A DNA stretch of 64,000 bases from JACRCT01 sp049841135. Lineage in GTDB: Bacteria; Myxococcota; Myxococcia; Myxococcales; UBA5297. Below, in pieces: positions 48,700 to 64,000 of the stretch (position 1 is the stretch's first letter; each line of letters begins with the position of its first letter). The notes beneath the pieces were generated by a model. It saw nothing but the letters and a program-made list of their open reading frames with translations. It was not told the origin of the DNA and did no database searches. The position numbers and the translations under genes were made by a program. The stretch spans positions 1,240,001 through 1,304,000 of the forward strand of contig JASGHK010000004.1 in assembly GCA_049841135.1 (NCBI GenBank). Reading direction: 5' to 3'.

Positions 48700-49596
48700 T
48701 CAGGGCAGCGCTTGCTTGGGCAGAGCGTCGATCTCCTTCGACATGCTCTCGCGCAGCACCTGCAGCTGCTTGCGGTAGGCGGCCTGAAGCTCGTGCTCCG
48801 GCACCTTGGTCGGCGGCTCCGCGAGGACCGACAGGCGCCTCTCGCCGTCGAGGTTCGAGCCTCCCGCCGTGGTGATCCGCAGGAAGACCTCCAGGGTCCG
48901 GGGCAGGTGGAGGACGGTCAGGCCCGTCGCCGAGGTCACCGTCTTGGTGTCGCCACCGGCCAGGGACCGCACCGCCCCGACCAGCTCGACCCTGCCCCAG
49001 GCCGACGCGCGGACCGCCGGGTCGACCTTCTCCCGGGTCGTGGGGCGAGCGAGGCGGCGGGTGATCGCCTCGAAGAGGACCTGGCAGGTCTCCTCGTCGG
49101 TGGCCGAGCAGTCGACGAAATAGAGTTGCGGGCCGTTCGCGGGCTCGGCCTTCTCGCCCTGCCAGCGCTCGGCGAGGCGGGCGTCGATTCCTTCGAGGAA
49201 CGCATGCGCCACCTCGCGGTCGACCGTGCCCTCGGCCGCCTTGGCCTTCAGCGCCGGGAGCTCGCGCTCGAGGTGCTCCTGGAAGTCCTGCCTCCACCGC
49301 TCCTGCCACTGCTGGGGCGCGAAGCCCGCGACCTCCTCACCCTCGCGCGGGTCCTCCCCTTCGGCGAAGCCCCCCGCGCGCTTGCGCAGCTCGAGCAGCA
49401 GGGACTGCGCCTCACGGTAGGCGTCGCCTGCCTCGACGAGCTTGCCCTCGCTTACCAGACGCTTGGCGTCGCGATAGCGGGCCTCCGCGCGGGTGAAGGT
49501 CGCCAGGTCCTCCTTGGCCTTGTTGCGGCAGCCCGAGAGCGTTCCCGCGAGCATCAGAGCCAGGAACAGAAGGGCGAGGCGTCCAGGGAAGGGCAT
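48700..49596 (-). CDS. Hypothetical lipoprotein
   Basis: A 298-residue exported protein with the signal peptide PGRLALLFLALMLAGTLSGC (lipobox at its end). Residues ~30-150 are helical and charged, like a TPR-like or coiled-coil segment (FTRAEARYRDAKRLVSEGKL, WQERWRQDFQEHLERELPAL). The later part is mixed (LYFVDCSATDEETCQVLFEA, TLEVFLRITTAGGSNLDGER). I do not recognise a family. It is followed on the same strand by the pseudokinase gene after 76 nt, so a functional link is possible. Confidence 0.72.
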   Translation of the reverse strand: MPFPGRLALLFLALMLAGTLSGCRNKAKEDLATFTRAEARYRDAKRLVSEGKLVEAGDAYREAQSLLLELRKRAGGFAEGEDPREGEEVAGFAPQQWQERWRQDFQEHLERELPALKAKAAEGTVDREVAHAFLEGIDARLAERWQGEKAEPANGPQLYFVDCSATDEETCQVLFEAITRRLARPTTREKVDPAVRASAWGRVELVGAVRSLAGGDTKTVTSATGLTVLHLPRTLEVFLRITTAGGSNLDGERRLSVLAEPPTKVPEHELQAAYRKQLQVLRESMSKEIDALPKQALP

Positions 49597-49684
49597 CGTC
49601 GGCGAGCTTCCGTCGGCGGGTCGGGGGCCGATTCTGCCATTACCCCGGCTCGCCGAGACAACCGGGCGTGCGCGTCGAGCTCGA

Positions 49685-50317
49685 TCAGAGCCCCAGCCAC
49701 GTCGGCGAGCCGCTCCGCCAGAACACGCCGGCAGCCTTGCCCAGGATGTGCTCGCGCCGGACCAGGCCGAAGCTGCGGCCGTCGCGGCTGTTGCCACGGT
49801 TGTCGCCCAGGACGAGGTACTCGCCCGCCGGCACGACGGTCTCCGGCAGGTCGGGCCCGCCGCCCCAGGTCAGCCCGATGGGATGGGAGCGGCCGGCGAA
49901 GACCTCGCGCAGCTGGCCCGAGTCCACCTCGAGCCCGGCCGGCACGCCCTCGACGACGATGCGCCCGCCCTCGACCGCCACCCGGTCCCCGGGGAGCGCG
50001 ACGACCCGCTTGAGCAGGATGATCCCGTCGTCGGGCGACTCGAGCACCACCACGTCGAAGCGCGACGGGCCGCTGCCGGTCAGGAACACGTGCGAGAAGG
50101 GTAGCCGCAGGCCGAAGGCGCGCTTGTCCACCGCGATGTGGTCGCCCTCGTGAACCGTGGGGAGCATCGAGCCGCTGGGGACGACGTAGTGGTCGGCGAG
50201 CGAGGAGCGGGCCACGAGCGCGGCCATCACGAAGGCCACGGTCGCCAGCAGGTCGCGCAGGCGCTTGCTGGCGCGCAGCCGGCCGAGGAGCGACGGGGAC
50301 GGGTGGGAGGGGCTCAT
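49685..50317 (-). CDS. lepB: Signal peptidase I
   Basis: Removes signal peptides from exported proteins at the inner membrane. The 210-residue enzyme has one N-terminal membrane helix (LLATVAFVMAALVARSSLAD). The catalytic serine lies in HYVVPSGSMLPTVHEGD and the general-base lysine in ILLKRVVALPGDRVAVEGG. The C-terminal conserved box is YLVLGDNRGNSRDGRSFG. Its length suits the single-helix type. It starts 7 nt after the DCC-family gene. Confidence 0.94.
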   Translation of the reverse strand: MSPSHPSPSLLGRLRASKRLRDLLATVAFVMAALVARSSLADHYVVPSGSMLPTVHEGDHIAVDKRAFGLRLPFSHVFLTGSGPSRFDVVVLESPDDGIILLKRVVALPGDRVAVEGGRIVVEGVPAGLEVDSGQLREVFAGRSHPIGLTWGGGPDLPETVVPAGEYLVLGDNRGNSRDGRSFGLVRREHILGKAAGVFWRSGSPTWLGL

Positions 50318-50324
50318 GCGTCCT

Positions 50325-50780
50325 CTAACGCCGCTGGCCCGCCGCCCATTCCCCTGTCCCCCGCTCGAGCTGGCAGGCGCCCGACTCGCACCCGCGACGG
50401 CGCTTGGGCAGCACGGGGCGGATCAGCCGGGCGAAGACCCAGTAGCCGGCGGAGAGGAGCGGGCGCAGCAGCGGGTTCGCCGCCACGCGCGCGGCGAGGC
50501 CGAACCCCGGCAGCCGCTTCCAGACCTCGACGAACGCCGCGACCCCGGTCCTCACCTCGCCGGACGGCAGCCGCACGTGCATCGCCCGCTGCACCTGGAC
50601 CCGGTCGAGCCCGAAGGCCTGCGCGTCGAAGCCGGGCGCAGCGATGTCTACGAACTCCAGGCGCCCGTCCCGGTCGCGCCGGCGGTAGGACTCCATCTCG
50701 GAAGAGCAGACGATGCAGGCGCCGTCGAAGAAGACGGCGAGCGGTCCCTCGCGCGGGTGGTCCTGGTGGGATGCTTCGAT
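50325..50780 (-). CDS. DCC-family thiol-disulfide oxidoreductase-like protein (DUF393)
   Basis: A ~151-residue protein with the family's N-terminal redox motif VFFDGACIVCSSEM (CxxC), followed by DRDGRLEFVDIAAPGFDA and the region GVAAFVEVWKRLPGFGLAAR. A C-terminal hydrophobic part and a Cys pair (GCESGACQLE) follow. No ATG, GTG or TTG lies where the alignment predicts the start. An ATC at 50780 sits 6 nt after GGAGG and would give xEASHQDHPREGPLAVFFDG. Either ATC is used as a rare start or a base is wrong. It is divergent from deoD. Confidence 0.75.
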   Translation of the reverse strand: MEASHQDHPREGPLAVFFDGACIVCSSEMESYRRRDRDGRLEFVDIAAPGFDAQAFGLDRVQVQRAMHVRLPSGEVRTGVAAFVEVWKRLPGFGLAARVAANPLLRPLLSAGYWVFARLIRPVLPKRRRGCESGACQLERGTGEWAAGQRR

Positions 50781-50907
50781 CGCCGTCCTCCCGCGGCCCG
50801 ACGGGCCGACCGGCGTTGGGATGCCCGCGATGTGGCGGTGTTGCCGGGAAGCATCTCTGGGGTAGGCTCGCCCGCCCAGCTCAAGGGGGATCGGGAGAAC
50901 GACGACC

Positions 50908-51618
50908 ATGACCATCCACCTCGAAGCCAAGCCCGGCGACTACGCGCCGGTGGTGCTCCTGCCCGGCGACCCGCTTCGCGCGCAGTTCATCGCCGAGAAG
51001 TTCCTGACCGACGCGGTGCGGGTCAACAACGTGCGCGGCGCGCAGGGGTTCACCGGCACGTTCCAAGGCAAGCGGATCAGCGTCCAGGCCACCGGCATGG
51101 GCATGCCCTCGCACGGCATCTACGTGCAGGAGCTGCTGCAGGGCTACGGCGCCCAGGTCCTCATCCGGGTGGGCACCTGCGGGGCGCTGCAGAAGAAGGT
51201 CAGCGTGCGCGACCTGGTGCTGGCCATGAGCGCCTCCTACGACTCGGCGATGATCGGCAAGGCCTTCGGCGGCGCGACCTACGCTCCCACCGCCGACTTC
51301 GGCCTGCTCCAGAAGGCGCACGAAGCGGCGGTGCGCCGCGGCCTGCCCGTCTGGACCGGGCCGATCCTCACCAGCGACACCTTCTACGCCGAGCCCGAGA
51401 ACTGGTGGGCGAGCTGGAACAAGCACGGGGTGCTCGCCTGCGAGATGGAGACGGCGGCGCTCTACACGCTCGCGGCGCGCTTCGGGGCCCGGGCGCTCAC
51501 CGTGCTGACCGTCAGCGACCACGTCCTCACCGGCGAGCACACCAGCTCCGAGGAGCGGCAGACGGCCTTCGGCAAGATGATCGAGCTGGCGCTGGAGGTG
51601 GGCGCCGGCGCCGTCTGA
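50908..51618 (+). CDS. deoD: Purine-nucleoside phosphorylase, DeoD type
   Basis: Reversibly cleaves purine nucleosides with phosphate to base plus (deoxy)ribose-1-phosphate. The 236-residue protein matches the hexameric DeoD type: YAPVVLLPGDPLRAQFIAEK at the start, GMGMPSHGIYVQEL, IRVGTCGALQ and the nucleoside-site segment ACEMETAALYTLAA, with the catalytic aspartate in TVSDHVLTGE. A TTGCCG, 16 nt, TAGGCT string upstream (50841-50868) is a possible but weak promoter. Confidence 0.95.
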   Translation: MTIHLEAKPGDYAPVVLLPGDPLRAQFIAEKFLTDAVRVNNVRGAQGFTGTFQGKRISVQATGMGMPSHGIYVQELLQGYGAQVLIRVGTCGALQKKVSVRDLVLAMSASYDSAMIGKAFGGATYAPTADFGLLQKAHEAAVRRGLPVWTGPILTSDTFYAEPENWWASWNKHGVLACEMETAALYTLAARFGARALTVLTVSDHVLTGEHTSSEERQTAFGKMIELALEVGAGAV

Positions 51619-51629
51619 CGGGAGCCGCC

Positions 51630-53712
51630 CTACCCGTTCGCGATCCGCTCGCCGACGCCGGAGTAGCGCACCAGCGGATGGCCGACCGCGGCCTCGAGGA
51701 TCTCCGGCTTGCCGAGGATGACCACCGACTTTCGCGCGCGGGTGATGGCCGTGTAGAGGATTCTCGCGGGTCAACAGCGGGATGTCCTCTTCAGGCAGCA
51801 CGAGGAGCACGGCGTCGAACTCCGAGCCCTGCGACTTGTGGACGGTCATCGCGAAGCACCGCGAGAGCCCCGCGTCCGCGTCCGGCGACAGCGCCGCCCA
51901 CTTGTCCCGCCGACCGAAGAGCGCCCGCGCCTCCCCCCGGCCCCCCTCCCCTTCGGCGACCTTGAGCACCAAGCCCTGGTCGCCGTTGAACAGGCCGCGG
52001 ACGTAGTCGTTGCGCTCGGCCATCACCGGCTCGCCGTAGGCCCAGCGTGGCCCCTGCGCGCCCTCGGGGATGCCGCGCGCCTTCAGCCAGCGCCGGCGCA
52101 TCGACTCGTTCACCGCCGCCGCGCCCGTCGGGCGCCCCTCGCCGCGGGTCGCGCACAGGATCCGCGAGCGCTCGAAGTGGGCGTGGAGCGCCTCGAGCCG
52201 AGCCTTCTGCTCCGGCAGCACGTTGCCGTCAATGAGCCTCCAGGTCTCGTCGACATACCGGGGGAGTTCCTCGAACGAGGCCACGCGCGCCTGGAACCAG
52301 CGCTCGAGCATCGCCTCGCGCTCCTCCTCGGTCGCCGCCGGGACCAGCTCGACGCCCTTGAAGGCCACCTCGTCCGCGCTCGTCCGCCGACTGACGAGCG
52401 AGAGCAGCTCCTCCGGGCGGTTCTGGTTCACCAGCGCCGCCGCCTCGAGGATCTGCCGGCCCTCGGGGTCCTTCTCGTCCTGCCGGTAGGAGCGGGTCAG
52501 CCGCACCGCGCAGCGGCCCCGGAGGTCGCCCTTCTCCGGCGCCGGCCCGGGCTCGGGCAGGCTCGCGCGTACCAAGGTGTCCCACGGCTTCGACGCGGTC
52601 GGCCCCATCTCCGGCACCAGGTCGCGGAAGACCGCGCCGGCCTCGACCGACGGCAGCTGCTCGGCGTCGCCCAGCAGCACCAGGCGCGTCGTCCGCGGGT
52701 CGACCGCGCGCAGGAGCCGGTCCATCAGGAACAGGTCCACCATCGAGCACTCGTCGACCACCACCACGCGCTCCGAGAGCGGGTTGTTCTCGTGGTGCCG
52801 GAAGCGATCGCCGCTGGGCGAATACCCCAGCAGCCGGTGCAACGTCTTGGGCTCCGGGCAGCGCCCGAAGAGCTCGAGGTCGACCCCCTCCAGCGGCTCG
52901 ATGCTCGCGAGCGCCTTGCGGATGGACTGCTCCATCCGGTTGGCGGCCTTGCCGGTCGGCGCCGCCAGCGCGATGGCTTCGAGCGGCAGGCCCAGCCGCG
53001 CCAAGGTCCGCAGCAGGGTCACGACGATCGACGTCTTGCCGGTGCCCGGGCCTCCGGTGACCACCGAGAGCGAGAGGTGGAAGGGCGCCAGGACCGCCCG
53101 CTCCTGCTCGCCGGAGAGCCGCACCGGCTGGCCCGCCGCCTTCGCCGGGCGATCGAGCACCTCCGCGAAGGTCTCGGCGAGCCCGGGCGGCGGCTCGACC
53201 TGGGCCTCCATCCGCTGCCGCAGCCGCTCCGCCAGGCGCTGCTCGGCAGCGCGCAGGCGATGCAGGTAGAGGCAGCCGTCTTCGAGGACCAGCGGCTTGG
53301 CCTCGCCCGCCTCGCCGAGGATGGTCTCCACCGACGCGCGCGACACCTTCTTGTTCGTCAGCAGCCCCCGCAGCCACGCCCGCTCGCCGCGTCCGGCGTT
53401 GACCAGGGAGAGCATCGGGTCGAAGTACTTGGGGTCGATGGGCAGCCGCGTGCTCCCTCGCCGCGCGGCGACGAGGCAGGCGGCCACGAGGTAGGCCATC
53501 GCCGACTGCCCGGCGGGGTCGAGCTTGGGCGCGCAGCGCAGGATCTCCCAGGTCTCGTAGAGCAGCCCGTCGTCGAGGTCGTAGTTGGCGACGGCATTGG
53601 CCAGGCTCTCCGGCAGCCGCGGGTCGGCCGCGCTCGACTCGGGCTTGCGGCGGCGCCCGCGCAGGAAGGCCTCGCGCGCGGTGCCCTGCGGGAGCAACCG
53701 GACGGGCCTCAC
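51630..53712 (-). CDS. recD: Exodeoxyribonuclease V alpha subunit (frameshifted)
   Basis: The 5'-3' helicase motor of RecBCD. The GTG at 53712 follows an ideal AGGAGG and gives VRPVRLLPQGTAREAFLRG. The helicase core has VVTGGPGTGKTSIVVTLLRT (Walker A), VVVVDECSMVDLFLMDRLLR (Walker B), LLGDAEQLPSVEAG and FAMTVHKSQGSEFDAVLLV. The frame breaks at 51759-51763. Changing GATTC to GATC restores LLTREILYTAITRARKSVVI (the last helicase motif) and a stop at 51630, making 693 residues. It lies ~6 kb downstream of recB, separated by two unrelated genes. Confidence 0.93.
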
Positions 53713-53843
53713 GCGGCGCCTCCTATTGTGGCGAGCGACTCGGCGTGCGGACTGGCGGTCAGGTCGGTCATCTTGGACGCCGGACATCCTACAAGAGCGG
53801 TCCGACAGCGTCGGGGCGTTTGTCGGCCGCGGCGGCGCCCACC

Positions 53844-53943
53844 ATGGGACGCATAGGACCTATGGGACCGATGCGACGTATGCGGCCCCTCAGCCAATAG
53901 GTCCCATGAGTCTCATAGGTCCCATACGTCCGATGAGTCCCAT
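53844..53943. repeat. Inverted array of 9-nt units
   Basis: Units like CATGGGACG, CATAGGACC, TATGGGACC and GATGCGACG run tandemly for about 45 nt. After a short GC-rich gap the same 9-nt units recur in reverse complement, ending CCCATG. The two arms could form a long imperfect cruciform. It sits in the 264-nt spacer between the amidohydrolase gene end and recD. Confidence 0.75.
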
Positions 53944-53976
53944 GTCGGCAACCGGCGGTCGCTGGCACCCTGCCCG

Positions 53977-58420
<4,444 letters not shown>

Positions 58421-58453
58421 GGGCGACTCCGGGATTGGTTCGAAAACCCGCGC

Positions 58454-58481
58454 AGTATAGAGCCTTCGCCAAGGGTGTCAT
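58454..58481 (-). promoter_or_regulatory. Probable sigma-70-type promoter for the amidohydrolase lipoprotein gene
   Basis: On the minus strand, ATGACA, then 16 nt, then TATACT, about 35 nt upstream of the ATG. Five of six bases match the consensus in each box, which stands out in this GC-rich window. A GGAG ribosome site follows before the start. Confidence 0.55.
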
Positions 58482-58601
58482 GCCTTGCTCCATCGGTACG
58501 AGCCGAGGAGCGGGCTTCGACGTGCGACTCGCCCGAACCCCTTGGGTCCTCCACCGGAGAGCCCGCTGCTTCGCGGTAGCCGTGAGCGCGCCGCCGAAGG
58601 C

Positions 58602-59714
58602 TCAGCGAGCCTTCTCCCACCAGCGCTCACTCGGCACGGCCAGGAGCGGCTCAAAGCTCTGGCCAGGTGCCGGGAACGAGACCTGCGCGCCCGAGCTCGT
58701 CGCCTCCTTCGCGAGGACCTCGCCCGGCTGGTACCAGGCGTGGCGCCCGAGGTTGAAGGTCGCCCAGTGGATGGGGAGCAGCAGCCGGCCTCCGAGCATC
58801 GCGTGCGCCGCCAGCGCGTTGACCGGCCCCAGGTGGATGTCGCCCCACATCGGGTCCGACGCGCCGATCTCCAGCAGCGTGAGGTCGAAGGGGCCCTCGC
58901 GCCTGCCAATTTCGGCGAACCCGTCGAACAGGCCGCCATCGCCGCCGAAGAAGACCCGGTGCTCCTGGCCCCTGATGACGAACGACGCCCAGAGGGTGAC
59001 GTTCCTCGCCAGCGACCGCCCCGAGAAGTGACGCGAAGGCGTCGCGACGAAGGTCAGGCCGGCTGCGACGACCTGGTCCCACCAGTCGAGCTCGCGGATG
59101 CGCGCTGGAGCCACTCCCCACTTCTCGAGATGATTCCCCACCCCGAGCGGCACGACGAACGTCACGTCCTTCGTCGCCAGCTTGCGGATCGTCTCGTAGT
59201 CCAGGTGGTCGAAGTGGTCGTGCGATATGACCACCACGTCGAGCGGCGGGAGCTCGTCCATCGAGACCGGCGACGGGAAGAACCGCGCCGGTCCGGCGAT
59301 GGGCGCGGGCGAGGCCCGCTCCGAGAAGAACGGATCGGTCAGGACTCGCTTGCCCTCGAGCTCCACGAGCACCGTCGAGTGCCCGAGCCAGGTGACGCGC
59401 AGCGCCGAGGACGGCGGGTGGGCGAGCACCGCGGCCGTGTCCGAGGCGACCGGGAGCGGCTTCTCGGGGACGCGGTCCTCGGAGCCGGCGACCCAGCCCT
59501 TCAGTACCTCCCACGTGCTCGCCTTGATGACCTCGGTGGGCACGACGTTGACGAACTCTCCGTCCCGGAAGTGGGGGGAACGGCCGAGCCGCTCCAGGCG
59601 CGCGGGGTTCACGTTCGCGCCCAGCGCCGCGCAGCCGCTCGAGCTTGCCGCCATCGCCGCCAGCAGCAGGGCGAGGCCGAAGCGCGCGCTCATCGCGGCC
59701 CGTTCCGTCGTCAT
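58602..59714 (-). CDS. MBL-fold metallohydrolase lipoprotein (UlaG/NAPE-PLD-like)
   Basis: A 370-residue exported hydrolase. The ATG directly follows the recB stop (TAGATG); a second ATG at 59693 starts the hydrophobic signal (RFGLALLLAAMAASSSGC) ending in a lipobox. The metallo-beta-lactamase fold is shown by RVTWLGHSTVLVELEGKRVL, VISHDHFDHLDYETIRKLA (HxHxDH), ATPSRHFSGRSLARN, FFGGDGGLFDGFAEI and a final LLLPIHWATFNLG. The order and spacing suit the family that includes NAPE-hydrolysing phospholipase D, so a phosphodiester lipid is one possible substrate. It is probably co-transcribed with recCB. Confidence 0.88.
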   Translation of the reverse strand: MTTERAAMSARFGLALLLAAMAASSSGCAALGANVNPARLERLGRSPHFRDGEFVNVVPTEVIKASTWEVLKGWVAGSEDRVPEKPLPVASDTAAVLAHPPSSALRVTWLGHSTVLVELEGKRVLTDPFFSERASPAPIAGPARFFPSPVSMDELPPLDVVVISHDHFDHLDYETIRKLATKDVTFVVPLGVGNHLEKWGVAPARIRELDWWDQVVAAGLTFVATPSRHFSGRSLARNVTLWASFVIRGQEHRVFFGGDGGLFDGFAEIGRREGPFDLTLLEIGASDPMWGDIHLGPVNALAAHAMLGGRLLLPIHWATFNLGRHAWYQPGEVLAKEATSSGAQVSFPAPGQSFEPLLAVPSERWWEKAR

Positions 59715-63275
<3,561 letters not shown>

Positions 63276-63279
<4 letters not shown>

Positions 63280-64000
63280 GACGCTCCTCCCTCGCCCTTG
63301 GCGATCCGCTCCACGTCGGCGGCGATGCGCAGGTAGAGCCCGAAGCGCCTCTCGACCAGCTCGCCGGCCTGGGCGTCGTCGGGGATGGGGAAGTCCTCGA
63401 CGTTGCGCACCGGGCCCCAGCGCGAGGCCAGGTACCCCTTCTCGGCGACCGTCTCCAGGCTGTCGATGAAGCTCGGCCGCCAGTGGGACCTTCCGGAGCG
63501 CGCCGCGTACTGGAGGTTCGCCTGCCAATGGAAGACGGCGACCGCCGGCAGCTGCAGCTCGCTGACGATCTGCAGGTCCTCGACCAGCGCCGCCAGGTAG
63601 GCCCGCGCGAGGTCCGGCTCGACCGGCCCGAACTGGATGCGCTTGGCCTCGCCGCCCTTGAGGTGGTCGTACAGCTGGCAGGAGACCGCCGCGTCGCTGC
63701 GCAGGCCGGCGGCGCAGAGCGCGACGTGATCGATGAAGGCCCCCAGCGACTCGTGCTGGCGGCGCGCCGCCTCCAGGCCGGTCCGCTCGGGATCGCGGCG
63801 GCGCTGGTAGACGCTCAGCTCGGTGGCCCCGACCTCGCGCGCCGGCTCCACGTAGATGGGGCCGGTGGTGCCGACCAGCTCGGCGACGCGGCCGTCGGAG
63901 AGCGTCAGCACGATGGGGTCGTGGCGCACGTCGACCCGCTCCGACTCGGCCGCCGAGCCGAAGCCATGGGTGGCCAGGCCGACCAGGTCGGCGCCGATCT
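63276..64000 (-). CDS. recC: Exodeoxyribonuclease V gamma subunit, 3' part
   Basis: The C-terminal ~240 residues of RecC, the Chi-recognition and scaffold subunit; the 5' end is outside the window. The frame is open to base 64000. Identifiable features are family-like but weakly conserved: HESLGAFIDHVALCAAGLRS, LAALVEDLQIVSELQLPAVA and SFIDSLETVAEKGYLASRWG near the end. Position (immediately upstream of and overlapping recB) is the main support. The inactivated nuclease-like fold of RecC explains the lack of catalytic motifs. Confidence 0.85.

Overview
The window is very GC-rich and almost wholly coding. Its gene content points to a myxobacterium-like member of the Myxococcota: runs of myxobacterial Cys-rich repeats, MopE-type DxDxDG metal-binding repeats, many secreted lipoproteins, a kinase-like protein with PEGA-like C-terminal modules, an ECF sigma/FecR module and an NtrC-type regulator. 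This assignment is inferred from gene families only; no rRNA or tRNA gene was seen.

Layout. 1-9.7 kb: 5' end of a TonB-dependent receptor, serine acetyltransferase, rhomboid protease, CNNM/CBS membrane protein, quinolinate synthase, an orphan TagJ/ImpE protein, then a carbamoyltransferase abutting an archaeosine-type radical SAM enzyme. 9.9-13 kb: a thymidylate kinase fused to ten ~27-residue repeats and an rRNA cytosine methyltransferase. 13.2-16.1 kb: a TetR regulator divergent from nrfHA (nitrite to ammonia), with a perfect operator-like palindrome between them. 16.2-23.4 kb: ABC1/AarF kinase, cation/proton antiporter, ATP-grasp ligase, and the TldD/TldE protease pair.

23.5-31.3 kb holds the most system-like locus: a four-gene minus-strand operon for an outer-membrane barrel with a ComEA-type helix-hairpin-helix, two staphylococcal-nuclease lipoproteins and a lipoprotein with six lamin-tail domains. 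I infer surface handling of DNA. 31.6-34.8 kb: a 12-repeat DxDxDG lipoprotein and a sigma-54 response regulator. 34.8-35.5 kb: a cluster of ~99-nt repeats in inverted arrangement that supplies the stop of one convergent gene and extends the other. 35.1-40.3 kb: sbcDC. 40.5-50.8 kb: a minus-strand run with a Cys-rich ZU5-like lipoprotein, FecR/TPR protein, ECF sigma factor, barrel-like protein, pseudokinase, lipoprotein, signal peptidase I and a DCC thiol protein. 50.9-64 kb: deoD, then recD, a 1,480-residue multidomain amidohydrolase lipoprotein, an MBL-fold lipoprotein, recB and partial recC. RecBCD and SbcCD together give the window two complete double-strand-break processing machines.

At least twelve genes carry single-base frameshifts (fourteen or more indels), although both halves of each keep conserved sequence. 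Ten of the indels are repaired by removing one base so that GAGCTTC becomes GAGCTC or GATTC becomes GATC. They therefore look like motif-specific sequencing errors, not gene decay, and the broken genes are annotated here as single CDSs.
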